From positions 124,001 to 188,000 of the forward strand of contig JAPPJO010000025.1 in NCBI GenBank assembly GCA_028820325.1: 64,000 nucleotides of DNA. The letters run 5' to 3'. The notes under the pieces are model-generated. The model was given only the letters and a program-made list of their open reading frames with translations. It did not search any database and was not told the origin of the DNA. Below are positions 44,246 through 54,068 of the stretch, piece by piece (the stretch's first letter is position 1; the number at the start of each line of letters is the position of its first letter). The DNA is from Gammaproteobacteria bacterium (GTDB lineage Bacteria > Gemmatimonadota > Gemmatimonadetes > Longimicrobiales > Gaopeijiaceae). A program made the translations under genes and the position numbers.

Positions 44246-45883
44246 TCATTGCACCTCCATCCCCAGCCGCTCACACGCAAACTGCCAACCATGGCTGCAG
44301 GCGCGCTCCAGAAGATCCCGCTCCGGCATATCGACCAGATTAAGGCCTCCCTGGCGCAGCATCAGCCTGAGATCCAGCGGGCGCGGCGGCGCGCGACTCA
44401 CCACCGACGGATCGAGCAGGTTCACGCAGCCGGCCTGGAATTGCGCCTCGCACGCCCGCGCGAAGAAGCCCAGCGCCAGCTCCGCGTCGGGCTCCACGAT
44501 CCGGCCCTCCACGTAATGCGCGCCCAACTCGTTGCACGCCCATCCCGCGTTGTTGGCGCAGTAGCTCGCCTCGATCTGCACCAACCGGTCACAGGCGCCT
44601 GCCCGGCCCTCCTCACACGCCTCCTGCCAGAACGGCAGCATGTCGCCCGGGTGGAGGCCATCGGTGCGCCCGGTCGCGGTCATGACGGCGAAGAAGGTCG
44701 TCCATGCCACCATGTGTACCAGGTTGGCTGTCGCCCACCGGACCTCGGTGAGGCGCCGGATGCGCGGACGGCTCTGGAGTGAGCGCACGAAGCGGTCGAT
44801 CAGCGGCACGCTCAGGTTGAGCAGCGGCACGCACAGCAGCTTGTCGTAGAAGGTCGGGGCACCCACCGCCTCGAGAAACCAGAACAGCCCGAAGACCCCG
44901 GCGCCGTAGAGGGCTCCGAAGATGGCCTTGCCGGTGCGAGTGCGCGGTGAGGTCGAGGGGTCCGTGACCAGCAGGTGCAGCCCCAAGAAGACGGCGGCCG
45001 GAATCTCGGAGTCGATGAAGTACGGGACCCCGGTCGCCGCCCCGTAGAGCGCGCTCAGCCCGAAGAGCGCGGCTGCGGCGAACCCCGACACCAGGGTGAC
45101 CCGGAAGAAGTACATCACCACCAGGCCGAGCCCGAACAGCAGCAGGTAGATGGCGGGGACAAAGGTGAGGGTGGTGGCGATGTCCTGCCCCCACGTCAGA
45201 TCGCTCGTCCCCGTCGCGATCAGCACCAGCGAAAACAGTCCCAGCGAGAACGCCGAGGGGTTGAAGATGTGCGTGCGCCGGCCCCCGCGCCGCCACTGCA
45301 CGAACGCCTTCCCCAGGAAGCCCGCCGCCACCATCAGGAACTGCAGGTAGAACCAGTCGTCCGTGAACCAGAGGAAGAGGTTGGTGCTGAAGATGATGGG
45401 GAAGGGCCCGAAGCCGAGCACGTAGCGCTCGCCCCGCGACCACGCGAGTAGCATGTCGAACGCGTAGGCGAAGATCAGTTGCGCCAGCAGGAGCCCGGCG
45501 AAGTCGTAGACCGGACGCCAGTACCAGCCCCAGACCGCGAACACGGTGAGCTGCACAAGGGCCTGCAGATAATGCTGCGGGCGCAGGACGACCCGGAAGC
45601 CGCGGGACGCGCCGGCGCGCGACAGCCTCGCGAACAGCACCCCCTGCCAGACCAGCAGCCCGGCCACCGCCGCCAGGAACGCGAAGGTGAGCCGGGCGTT
45701 GTCGGCGACCCGCGGCGCAAGCGAGAGGAGAAGGAGGCCGAGCGTCAGGACGAGCGGGACGAGGAAGACGCGGCGGAGGTCTGGAGCCTGAGAGCCGGGC
45801 CTCACGGTCGACTTCGGCGGCCCGGGTCCCGGCTCGGTGCTCGCGTCCCGGCGGCGCCTTCGCCTGCGTTTCGCTGCGGCCAT
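44246..45883 (-). CDS. RnfD/NqrB-like membrane protein with Cys-rich Sel1-like C-terminal tail
   Basis: 545 residues. About ten transmembrane helices (38-410) carrying RnfD-family signatures THIFNPSAF (NP at 208-209) and LLVTDPSTSPRTRTG. RnfD normally forms part of a six-subunit ion-pumping electron-transfer complex and binds covalent FMN through a threonine in its flavin motif; no RnfA, B, C, E or G gene is in the window. The C-terminal about 130 residues contain four paired-cysteine units (ACEEGRAGAC, YCANNAGWAC, ACEAQFQAGC, ACSHGWQFAC) that look like Sel1/Hcp disulfide-linked helical repeats, implying they lie in the periplasm. Fusion is unusual. The N-terminus is very basic. Confidence 0.78.
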   Translation of the reverse strand: MAAAKRRRRRRRDASTEPGPGPPKSTVRPGSQAPDLRRVFLVPLVLTLGLLLLSLAPRVADNARLTFAFLAAVAGLLVWQGVLFARLSRAGASRGFRVVLRPQHYLQALVQLTVFAVWGWYWRPVYDFAGLLLAQLIFAYAFDMLLAWSRGERYVLGFGPFPIIFSTNLFLWFTDDWFYLQFLMVAAGFLGKAFVQWRRGGRRTHIFNPSAFSLGLFSLVLIATGTSDLTWGQDIATTLTFVPAIYLLLFGLGLVVMYFFRVTLVSGFAAAALFGLSALYGAATGVPYFIDSEIPAAVFLGLHLLVTDPSTSPRTRTGKAIFGALYGAGVFGLFWFLEAVGAPTFYDKLLCVPLLNLSVPLIDRFVRSLQSRPRIRRLTEVRWATANLVHMVAWTTFFAVMTATGRTDGLHPGDMLPFWQEACEEGRAGACDRLVQIEASYCANNAGWACNELGAHYVEGRIVEPDAELALGFFARACEAQFQAGCVNLLDPSVVSRAPPRPLDLRLMLRQGGLNLVDMPERDLLERACSHGWQFACERLGMEVQ

Positions 45884-45907
45884 GATCCAGGAGGGTCTGC
45901 CGCCTCC

Positions 45908-46816
45908 TCAGCCCGGCGGGCGCTGCGCTCCCGTCTCCGCGGGCAGCCCCAGCAGGCTCCAGTCGTTCCAGGAGCCGTCGTAGAAGCGGGTCTCGTGGCC
46001 CATCAGGCGCGAGACGAAGTAGTTCACGCTGGCGCGCATCCCGATGTAGCAGTAGCTGATGACGGTCTCGTCCGGGTCGATGCCCGCGCGCCGGAAGAGG
46101 GTCTCCATCTGTTCGCGCGAGACGAAGCGCGGTTCCTCGCGCGAGACCATGAACTCCTCCCAGTAGACGTGCCCGGCACCGGGGATGTGCCCCGGACGAT
46201 AGGTGCCGTCGCGCCCGTTGTCGGCGCCCGTGTACTCGTTGTCGGGGCGGCCGTCGAGAAGGGCGTAGCCCGTCTGGCCGCGGCGTTCGTCCACCCATTC
46301 CGCGTCCACGAACACATCGTCGCGCACGCGTGGCTCGAAGGCGCCTCGTCCGCCGGAAACAGAGCCCGTCGCTACATCCCGTCCCGCTTCCCGCCACGCG
46401 AAGAGCCCGCCGTCCAGGATGGAGACCCGCTGATGGCCGAGGTGCTCGAGGGTGACGAAGGCGCGCGCGGCCGGGATGGGCGTGCCGTAGAGGACGACGT
46501 GCAGGTCGTTGGAGATGCCCGCCTGCCGGAACACCTCGACCACCTGCTCCAGCGGAGGAAGTTCGACCAGCCGCTCACCCACCTGGGTCACGATCTCCTG
46601 GTAGGGGAGGAAGCGCGCGCCCGGAATGTGCCCTTCCAGGAACGTCGACTCGTCGTACTCGACGTTCAGGAGCAGCAGACCGGGATCGTCGAGACGCTCC
46701 GCGAGCCAGTCCTCGGTTACGAGGAGAGGATGGGTCTGCTGTGCCAGGCCGGAGGCCGGCAGGAGCACGGCCACCAGTGCCAGCGCCCGTAATACGCTCT
46801 GTTGCTTGATCCGCAT
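45908..46816 (-). CDS. Exported thiosulfate/3-mercaptopyruvate sulfurtransferase (tandem rhodanese)
   Basis: 302 residues. Signal peptide (ALALVAVLLPASGLAQQ). Two rhodanese domains; the second has the catalytic Cys256 in SYCYIGMRAS, the first lacks a catalytic Cys. The GRPDNEYTG and GHIPGAGHV motifs (CH2A-like) are typical. Transfers sulfane sulfur between donor and acceptor in the periplasm. It directly follows the Lhr gene (14 nt) and is 24 nt before the RnfD-like gene; a functional link between the periplasmic redox genes is inference. Confidence 0.9.
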   Translation of the reverse strand: MRIKQQSVLRALALVAVLLPASGLAQQTHPLLVTEDWLAERLDDPGLLLLNVEYDESTFLEGHIPGARFLPYQEIVTQVGERLVELPPLEQVVEVFRQAGISNDLHVVLYGTPIPAARAFVTLEHLGHQRVSILDGGLFAWREAGRDVATGSVSGGRGAFEPRVRDDVFVDAEWVDERRGQTGYALLDGRPDNEYTGADNGRDGTYRPGHIPGAGHVYWEEFMVSREEPRFVSREQMETLFRRAGIDPDETVISYCYIGMRASVNYFVSRLMGHETRFYDGSWNDWSLLGLPAETGAQRPPG

Positions 46817-46830
46817 GGTCCTGCTCCGTG

Positions 46831-49800
46831 TCAGTTGTTTGTTCTGCCGGCCGCGGCCGCGCGCCGCTTGCGGCCCATGTAGGAGCGAAGCGCCGGGGGC
46901 AGCGATCCGATGCGCGCGGCCCGCTCGATCTGGTTTGCGACCCCGTCTTCGTACTCGCCCAGCCGTACGAAGGCGCCCCCCTCGTGTGCCGCCACCGGGA
47001 CGCCGTCCCGGTAGACCACTCGGCTTCTGGTGCTCTTCGCGATACGCGGGCCCGGTGCGAGGATGCCGGTGAGGTTGAGCGGGTCGGCGGCGCTGACCGG
47101 GACCGGCCGGCCGGAAGGAGTCCTCCGGCGGATGCGGCGCAGCAGGCCCACCGCCTCGGGGAGCGCGAACTGCTCGCCGGACACCCCGTTAACGAAGCGG
47201 CCACCGCGCACGTCGCCCCTCGCCTCCATGCGGCGGAGCGCGCGCACCAGCTGCCACCAGGGGAGCGTGCGCGGCTCGTTGTCGAGCAACCGGCGGAACA
47301 CCACCCCGTAGCGGCGCAGCAGAACGCGGGCTATCGACGCGGCGCGCGCTTCCTCCCCCGCCCCTCCCCCGCTGTCGGGCAGGTCGCGGCGCAGAAGCGA
47401 CCACCGCCCCGCCGAGTCCACCCCGAAGGCGACCGACGACCGGCGGCGGCCGCGGCGACCGAGGCGGCCTCGCGCGCCGACCACACTGGCCGCCCGGGAC
47501 GAGCGCCCCGCCGGCCCGAGCGGCTTGCGCCGGTCGGAGGGCACGAGCAGCGCGCGCAGCCCTGTGAAGCTGTCCGCGGTGGCCAGGCCGGCGGCGACCA
47601 GCTCGCCCAGCGCCTCCTCCACCCGGGTGGGCAGCAGGCCGGACGCACCCACCAGCTCGTGGAAGAAGGAGGCGCCGCGATCGGCCAGCACGTCGTGCAC
47701 GGCCCGTCCGTGGGCGGAGAGGAGGGAGGCGGCGCCGTTGGTCGAGGGATCTCCGCCGGGGCGCAGCCACACCTCCATCCGGCTGCGGTCCAGGAAGGCG
47801 ATCGGGGTCGCGGGAAGCGGCCCGCGCATCGAGCGACCGTTCCCCGCCGGCGGAGAGATGCGCGCCCACGTGACGCGTCCCGCCAGACAGACCGCGTCCA
47901 GCAGCCCGGGGTCGTAGCTTGTGACCCGCCGGCCGAGGACGTCCGCCTCCCACGCGCCCGCGCAGGTCTCGAATCCCTCGAGCTGGGCGAGCACGCCGGC
48001 CAGCCCCTCCACCCCCGCGGCCTGCTCGCCCTCGGCGACCCTCTGCCACGCGAACAGGAAACGCATGAAGTCGGCCTGCGACACCGGCCGGATTTCCGCC
48101 CGCAACCGGTTCAGGGTGTAGCGATGGATGCGGGCGAGCAGGCGGCGTTCGCACCACTCCACCCCCGCGTCCGGGCTGGTGAAGGCCCCCCGCAGCACGA
48201 AGCCCTCGGCCTCGAGCGCGAGCAGCGCCGCCTTCACCTCCGGTTCGTCCACCGCGAGCGCTTGCGCCATCTCGCCGGCCGTCACCGGGCCGCACAACTG
48301 CAACCGCCCGCGCACCAGCTCGCGCACCGCCTCCTCCCGGCTCCACTCGCGCGCGGCCAGGTCGGCAGGCGGAGTCAGAGCCGGCTCGAGCCGCACTTCC
48401 GCACCCGCCGCCGCAAGCACCTCCGGCAACCGCTCGGCGCTCACCCACCAGGCGAGGGCGTCCGAATCGACCGAACTGCCGGCCTCACCCACTTGCAGCC
48501 GCCCCGCCCGTCCGGTCGCGCACAGCTCCTCGAAGAGGCCCTGCCACGAACGTCCATCCCCTTCCGCGCCCCGGTTCCCCTGCTCCCCTTCGGCGGTCGT
48601 CAGTACCCCCGCCGTCAACAGCGCGTCGTGCAGTTCGTCCGCATCGCGCGGATCGGGCCACACCTCCTCGCGCACGCGCTGGATCGCCGCCGGGTCGAGC
48701 GCGCCCAGCTCATCCGCGGACGAGGGCTCGAACGCGCGCCTTGTCTGCACCGCCCGCGCGCGCCGCTCCTCCAGCGGGGCATCGTCCAGGAACGAATACG
48801 GGGCCGAGTTGAGGATCTCGTGGCTGAGCACCGAGGGCTCGGGGGTGTCGCGCGTGACGTAGCGGATCTCCCCCGCCAACACCCGCCGCAGCACGGCGTC
48901 GAGTTCGCTCATCGCCATCGCCTCTTCCAGGCAATCGCGCATCGTCTGCCGGACGAGGGGATGATCGGGGATCTCGCGGTCGCCGCCGATGTTCTCCAGG
49001 CACGCGGCCGCGTCCGGGAAGGCCGCCGCCATCAGGTCGTCGGCCTCCATGCGCTGCAACTGGGGCGGCACCTTCCGCCCCGCGCGGTTGCGCAGCACCG
49101 CCAGCGAGATGGTCGCGTTCCAGCGCCAGCGGGTCGGGAAGACCGGCGAGTCGATCAGCGCCTGCACCAGTGTCCGCTCGAGCGTGTCCGGGTGCACGTA
49201 GCGGAAGACATCCTCCAGCGGGAAGGAATGCTGGGGTCCGAGCGAGAGCAGCACGCCCTCCTCGGTGGCCGCGGCCTGGAGCTCGAAGTTGAACTGGCGG
49301 CAGAACTTCTTGCGCAGCGCGAGCCCCCACGCCCGGTTCACCCGCGAGCCGAAGGGCGCGTGCAGGATCATCTGCATGCCCCCGGCCTCGTCGAAGAAGC
49401 GTTCGAGCACCAGCGTGTCCTGCGTGGGCAGCGCTCCGAGGATGTGCTTCGCCTCCCGCAGATAGTGCTGGATCTGGCGCGCGGCCGAGTCCGAAAGCCC
49501 GAGTTCCTCGAGCCACTTCGCGGCCGCATCCTCCTGCTCCCCGTCCAGGCGGGCCTCGACATCCGAGCGCAGCCGGGCCACCGCGGTCGACAATTCCGCG
49601 CTCCGCCCGGGCGCCTCTCCCAGCCAGAACGGGATCGTCGGCGGCTCCCCGTGCGCGTCCGCCACCCGGACGGTGCCGGAATTGACTTGGAGAATGCGCC
49701 AGGAGGTGTTGCCCAACTGGAAGATATCGCCCGCGGAACTCTCGATGGCGAAGTCCTCGTTGAGGGTGCCGATGAAGGTCTCTTCGGGATCGAGCACCAC

Positions 49801-51318
49801 CCGGTAGTCGGCGTTGTCGGGGATGGCGCCCCCCGCCGTGATCGCGGTGAGGCGGGCCGCGCGCCGGCCCTTGATGCGCCCGTTGACCCGGTCCCGGTGC
49901 ACCAGCGCCCCGCGCCGGCCGCGCCGGGTGACGAAGCCCTCGGCCACCATCTGCACCACCTCGTCGAAGTGGGCGCGCGCCAGCTCGCGGTACGGGTACG
50001 CGCCGCGCCAGAGGTGGTAGAGGTCGTCCTCGGACCAGGGCTCGCACGCGGACTCGGCCACGGTCTGCTGCGCCAGCACGTCGAGCGGCTGCGGCATCAT
50101 GACCAGCCGGTCCAGTTCCCCGTCGTTCACAGCGCGCACGAGCGCAGCGCACTCCACCAGGTCGTCGCGGGAGAGCGGGAAAAGGCGGCCCTTCGGAGTG
50201 CCGCGCACGGTGTGCCCGGAGCGCCCCACCCGCTGCAGGAAGGTCGAGATCCAGCGCGGGGAGCCGATCTGGCACACCAGATCCACATGCCCGATGTCGA
50301 TGCCGAGCTCGAGCGACGCGGTGGCCACCAGCGCCTTCAGCGTGCCCGCGCGCAGACGGTCCTCCGCGGACAGCCGCGCCTCCTTGGAGAGGCTGCCGTG
50401 GTGCGCGGTGACCGCCTCCTCGCCCAGCCGGTCGGTCAGCCGGGCCGCGAGCCGCTCCGCCATCCGGCGCGTGTTGACGAAGACGAGGGTGGTCCTGTGG
50501 GCCTCGATCGACTCGGTCAGCCGTTCGTAGACCTCCGACCATACCTCGTGCGACATCACCGCTTCCATGGGCGATGGCGGCACCTCGATGGCCAGGTCCA
50601 TGGTGCGGCGATGCCCTGCGTCAATGATTTGGCAGCGCTCCGGATCGATCTCCGCATCCCGGTTCTGGCTCCCCAGCAGGAAGCGCGCGACCTCGCCGAC
50701 CGGCTTCTGGGTGGCCGAGAGCCCGATGCGCTGCAGGGGCCGGCCCACGACGTGCCCCAGCCGCTCCAAGCTGAGCGCCAGATGCGATCCGCGGCGCGAA
50801 TCGATCACGGCGTGGATCTCGTCCACGATCACCGTGCGCACGGTGCCGAGCATCGCCCGGCTGCGCTCGGCGGTCAGGAGCAGGTAGAGGGATTCCGGCG
50901 TGGTGACCAGAATATGTGGAGGGGTGCGCAGCATGGCGGCGCGGCGCGAGGAGGGCGTATCTCCGGTGCGTACCGCGGAACGGATGCGGACGCCGGGCAG
51001 CCCCGCGCCCTCGGCGCGCTCGCGGATGGCGGCGAGCGGCTCCTCCAGGTTCTTGTGGATGTCGGCGCTGAGCGCCTTCAGGGGCGAGATGTAGAGGACG
51101 CGAACCTCGTTCTCGAGACCATGCTCGAGCCCTTCGCGCAGCAGCTCGTCGATGGCGTTCAGGAAGGCGGCAAGGGTCTTGCCGGACCCGGTCGGGGCGG
51201 CGAGGAGCGTGTGGCGGCCATCGCGGATGGCGGCCCAGGCGCGCTCCTGGGCTGGGAGCGGCGGCCCCAGCGTCTCGGTGAACCAGCCGGCGACGATCGG
51301 GTGGAAGGGCAGGCTCAT
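46831..51318 (-). CDS. lhr: Lhr-type large superfamily 2 DNA/RNA helicase
   Basis: 1495 residues. Superfamily 2 motifs: Walker A APTGSGKT (residues 41-48), Walker B DEIH in VDEIHAVIDSRRG, motif III SAT, motif VI-like QRVGRSGHT, plus the long C-terminal region shared with E. coli Lhr that contains winged-helix and Lhr-specific domains. Involved in DNA repair, unwinding 3'-5'. I took ATG 51318 since the family begins just before F.P..AGWF; the in-frame ATG at 51366 would add 16 residues. It is the first gene of the minus-strand run. Confidence 0.93.
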   Translation of the reverse strand: MSLPFHPIVAGWFTETLGPPLPAQERAWAAIRDGRHTLLAAPTGSGKTLAAFLNAIDELLREGLEHGLENEVRVLYISPLKALSADIHKNLEEPLAAIRERAEGAGLPGVRIRSAVRTGDTPSSRRAAMLRTPPHILVTTPESLYLLLTAERSRAMLGTVRTVIVDEIHAVIDSRRGSHLALSLERLGHVVGRPLQRIGLSATQKPVGEVARFLLGSQNRDAEIDPERCQIIDAGHRRTMDLAIEVPPSPMEAVMSHEVWSEVYERLTESIEAHRTTLVFVNTRRMAERLAARLTDRLGEEAVTAHHGSLSKEARLSAEDRLRAGTLKALVATASLELGIDIGHVDLVCQIGSPRWISTFLQRVGRSGHTVRGTPKGRLFPLSRDDLVECAALVRAVNDGELDRLVMMPQPLDVLAQQTVAESACEPWSEDDLYHLWRGAYPYRELARAHFDEVVQMVAEGFVTRRGRRGALVHRDRVNGRIKGRRAARLTAITAGGAIPDNADYRVVLDPEETFIGTLNEDFAIESSAGDIFQLGNTSWRILQVNSGTVRVADAHGEPPTIPFWLGEAPGRSAELSTAVARLRSDVEARLDGEQEDAAAKWLEELGLSDSAARQIQHYLREAKHILGALPTQDTLVLERFFDEAGGMQMILHAPFGSRVNRAWGLALRKKFCRQFNFELQAAATEEGVLLSLGPQHSFPLEDVFRYVHPDTLERTLVQALIDSPVFPTRWRWNATISLAVLRNRAGRKVPPQLQRMEADDLMAAAFPDAAACLENIGGDREIPDHPLVRQTMRDCLEEAMAMSELDAVLRRVLAGEIRYVTRDTPEPSVLSHEILNSAPYSFLDDAPLEERRARAVQTRRAFEPSSADELGALDPAAIQRVREEVWPDPRDADELHDALLTAGVLTTAEGEQGNRGAEGDGRSWQGLFEELCATGRAGRLQVGEAGSSVDSDALAWWVSAERLPEVLAAAGAEVRLEPALTPPADLAAREWSREEAVRELVRGRLQLCGPVTAGEMAQALAVDEPEVKAALLALEAEGFVLRGAFTSPDAGVEWCERRLLARIHRYTLNRLRAEIRPVSQADFMRFLFAWQRVAEGEQAAGVEGLAGVLAQLEGFETCAGAWEADVLGRRVTSYDPGLLDAVCLAGRVTWARISPPAGNGRSMRGPLPATPIAFLDRSRMEVWLRPGGDPSTNGAASLLSAHGRAVHDVLADRGASFFHELVGASGLLPTRVEEALGELVAAGLATADSFTGLRALLVPSDRRKPLGPAGRSSRAASVVGARGRLGRRGRRRSSVAFGVDSAGRWSLLRRDLPDSGGGAGEEARAASIARVLLRRYGVVFRRLLDNEPRTLPWWQLVRALRRMEARGDVRGGRFVNGVSGEQFALPEAVGLLRRIRRRTPSGRPVPVSAADPLNLTGILAPGPRIAKSTRSRVVYRDGVPVAAHEGGAFVRLGEYEDGVANQIERAARIGSLPPALRSYMGRKRRAAAAGRTNN

Positions 51319-51492
51319 TGGCGAACCGTAACCCGGATGCCCGACACCGGCAACCGACATTAACATACCGTACGGGCGCTCATCGGGGATTCCGGACCTG
51401 GTACACGTCCTGGCGTCGGTGAGCGCGGAATCCGGCTCTCGCTCGACGGCGCGCTTCCCCGGGTCGCGATCTCTGCAACGTCAGGAGGATCG

Positions 51493-52314
51493 ATGAAGTC
51501 AGCATGGTGCATGGCCGCAGCTACCGCGGCCCTCTTGTTCTCGACCCCTCTCGCCTCATACGGGCAGGATCCGCCCAGACCGGCTGAACCGCTCGACACG
51601 CCCATCCTGCTGAGGCTGGCGCCACCCGAGGGGCAGGTATCCCGCTACGCCCACTCCACGCAGGCGGAAGTGGAGAGCCCGATGATGCCGTCAAGCCCTG
51701 TCATGACCATGCGCACGTATCAGACGCGGACCGTGGTCGGGGTTGCGGACGAGGTGATCCGACTCCGGACGACCATCGACTCGACCTCCACGGCAATGCC
51801 GATGCCCGTGCCCGGGATGGAGATGCCGGACTTTTCCGGGAGTGCCATCACCACGGAAATGGACACACGCGGCCGGGTGCTCGGCGTCATTGACACCGAA
51901 GGCATGCCGGCGATCGCCGGATTCAACCCGGAGGACCTCCTCCAGCAGTCGGGCAGTTTCGTACTTCCCGAGGAGGAGGTCAGCCCGGGGGATTCCTGGA
52001 CCCAGGACGTGCCGATGGAGTTGCCCATGGGTCCCGGGGGATCGATGTCCATGGGGATCGCAACGACGTACACCTTCGTCGGGTTGGACGGAAGCCTCGC
52101 AACCCTCTCGTTCGAGGGGCCCATCGAGATGGATATGGAAGTGGCGGGCGGAGGCATGACGGCCACCGGAACCATGTCCGGCACCATGATCGTGGACCTC
52201 GCCGAGGGCCGATTCCGGAGCCAGTCGACCCGCGCCAGCTTCGACGTGAGCATGGCCGGGATGACGATGGAGACGAACGTGACGACCACGATGGAACTGT
52301 TACCCGATCCCTGA
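51493..52314 (+). CDS. Secreted DUF6263-like beta-rich protein
   Basis: 273 residues. A signal peptide (AAATAALLFSTPLASYGQ) and an excellent AGGAGG ribosome-binding site (51483-51488, 4 nt from ATG). The mature protein is methionine- and threonine-rich (MPMPVPGMEMPDF, MELPMGPGGSMSMG) and is composed of long beta strands, resembling the DUF6263 family of periplasmic proteins. Function unknown. Single-gene unit, convergent with ggt. Confidence 0.7.
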   Translation: MKSAWCMAAATAALLFSTPLASYGQDPPRPAEPLDTPILLRLAPPEGQVSRYAHSTQAEVESPMMPSSPVMTMRTYQTRTVVGVADEVIRLRTTIDSTSTAMPMPVPGMEMPDFSGSAITTEMDTRGRVLGVIDTEGMPAIAGFNPEDLLQQSGSFVLPEEEVSPGDSWTQDVPMELPMGPGGSMSMGIATTYTFVGLDGSLATLSFEGPIEMDMEVAGGGMTATGTMSGTMIVDLAEGRFRSQSTRASFDVSMAGMTMETNVTTTMELLPDP

Positions 52315-52375
52315 TCCGGACCGCCCGGGACATCGGGCACCGCCGCAGACGGACCGGCACCGGCGGGAGGTAAGT

Positions 52376-53884
52376 CTACTCCACGACGATCCCGTGGCCC
52401 TCGCGGCGCCGGTCGCCGCCGACGCGTCCCACGCGTGGCGCCACCACATGCACCCCGCCGAAGTACAGGCTCTGCTCGGGCCAGAGCGACAAGTCCCACT
52501 CCTCCGCGAGCGCTTCCATCGCCTCATCCGGGAATCCCGGCTCGATCTGGAGCTGTTCGCCGTCGAAGTGCATGCGAGGGAAGTTGGACGCCTCGTCGGG
52601 CGAGAGTCCCAGGTCGAGGAGGGACGAGACCACCTGGAACACCGCCGACGGAATGCGGTTGCTGCCCCCGGTGCCGAGCGCGGCGAGCACCTGGTCTCCC
52701 TCCAGCAGCAGCGTGGGCGACATCATCGACGCCACCCGGTCCCCCGGCTCCGAGGCGTCAAGTCCGGCCGGGTGAAGATCGCCTTCGCCCATCATGTTGT
52801 TGAAGTGAATGCCGGTTCCGGGAAGGAAATACGACGATCCCGATCCGTTCGACATGGAGAGCGCGGCGACGTTGCCCTCGGCGTCGGAGGCGTTGAGGTG
52901 GGTGGTGCCATGCACGGCGTGGATCAACGGGGCATGGATGCTCTCCAGAAGCTCCGCGTGCGCGGGATCGCGCGGGACCGCCTCTCCTCCCCGGAGGCGG
53001 ACCGCCTGCTCGAGCGCCCGCGCCGTCGCGGTCACGTGCGCGCGGCTTCCCCAGGCGCAGCGCGACAGATCCGTCTCCTCCTGAAGCAGCAGGCGAAGCG
53101 CCATCAGCGATCCACCCAGCGCCGGCGGCGGGTTGGTGAGGACGCGACGCCCGCGATAGTCCACGGAGAGCGGACGGCGTTCGATGACCTCGAATTGTTC
53201 GAGATCGGCTCGCGTCATCAGCCCGCCGCCCTCGAGCATGTCGCGTTCGATGGTCTCGGCATGGTCCCCGGCGTAAAACCCGCGCGGATCGCCCGGCAGG
53301 CTTTCCAGGAAATCGGCCATCCCGGGGTTGCGGTGCAGCCGGCCCGCCGGTAGAACCCTTCCGTCATCCAGGAAGAGGGCGGTGCCTGCCGGCGAATCCC
53401 GCAGCACGGGAAACATCAGCTGAAGCGAGTCCGACACGAACGAGGTGATGACGGTACCGGCCCGTGCGGCGGCGATAGCGGGCGCGACCACCTCCGCGAG
53501 CGGGAGCCGTCCCAGACGCCGGTGCACGTGCACCAGGCCCTTCAGGGTGCCCGGAACCGCGGCCGACGCCAGCCCGATGGTGAACTCCTGCGGGATATCC
53601 CCGAAGAGGATGTCCACCGCGTAGAAGTCGCGATCACCGTCGTCCGGGGGCCCGGGGTGCGCCCGGCCAGGAGTGGCGGCGATGAAGTCGAAGAGGATCT
53701 CCTCCCCGGAAGACGTGCGCGCCAGCACGAAGCCCGCCCCCGCCAGGCTCGCCATGGTGGGCTCCACGAACGTGCTGGTGAACGCCGCCGCCACGACTGC
53801 GTCGAAGGCGTTGCCCCCGGCGCGGAGGATGTCGGCCCCGGCCTCGGAGATGAGCGGATGTCCGGAAGAGAGAAGTCCTTGCAT
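52376..53884 (-). CDS. ggt: Gamma-glutamyltransferase family protein
   Basis: 502 residues. Catalytic/autocleavage threonine is Thr327 in HGTTHL (with downstream NGSGSSYFLPGTGIHFNN loops), the standard Ntn-hydrolase arrangement; the proenzyme is expected to split at that residue. N-terminus reads HPLISEAGADILRAGGNAFDAVVA, the usual family start, and there is no signal peptide, so the protein would be cytoplasmic, unlike most bacterial GGTs. It cleaves gamma-glutamyl amides such as glutathione. Could instead be a related acylase; classification is by motif. Confidence 0.9.
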   Translation of the reverse strand: MQGLLSSGHPLISEAGADILRAGGNAFDAVVAAAFTSTFVEPTMASLAGAGFVLARTSSGEEILFDFIAATPGRAHPGPPDDGDRDFYAVDILFGDIPQEFTIGLASAAVPGTLKGLVHVHRRLGRLPLAEVVAPAIAAARAGTVITSFVSDSLQLMFPVLRDSPAGTALFLDDGRVLPAGRLHRNPGMADFLESLPGDPRGFYAGDHAETIERDMLEGGGLMTRADLEQFEVIERRPLSVDYRGRRVLTNPPPALGGSLMALRLLLQEETDLSRCAWGSRAHVTATARALEQAVRLRGGEAVPRDPAHAELLESIHAPLIHAVHGTTHLNASDAEGNVAALSMSNGSGSSYFLPGTGIHFNNMMGEGDLHPAGLDASEPGDRVASMMSPTLLLEGDQVLAALGTGGSNRIPSAVFQVVSSLLDLGLSPDEASNFPRMHFDGEQLQIEPGFPDEAMEALAEEWDLSLWPEQSLYFGGVHVVAPRVGRVGGDRRREGHGIVVE

Positions 53885-54038
53885 GGCGCGGAATCTACTA
53901 CGGCGGGCGGCCCGCTGTCACCGACCGGGGGAGGGGACACCAGGATCGGCGATGGGCGCATCGTGCCATGTAGGCGCCCCTGATCCCTGGGTAGGTTTCC
54001 TCGCCATGTTCGCCGACACCGATCCGCATCGCGGGCGC

Positions 54039-54068
54039 TTGAAGATGTTCGTCATCGTATGTTATCAT
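54039..54068 (+). promoter_or_regulatory. Candidate promoter of the second toxin-antitoxin operon
   Basis: TTGAAG (54039-54044), 18-nt spacer, TATCAT (54063-54068; 5 of 6 with the -10 consensus). The operator arm overlaps the -10, a normal arrangement for autorepression. Confidence 0.5.

Noticed and set aside
46828..51363. A 1511-codon open reading frame on the plus strand lying exactly opposite the Lhr helicase.
   Set aside because: Its length mirrors the helicase frame, its translation is rich in Arg, His, Gln and Gly without domain motifs, and such antisense frames arise from strong GC bias at third codon positions. The helicase has all superfamily 2 motifs in place.
52325..52345. GCCCG/CGGGC hairpin between the DUF6263-like gene and ggt.
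   Set aside because: Stem of only 5 bp with no following T run; too weak to call a terminator.
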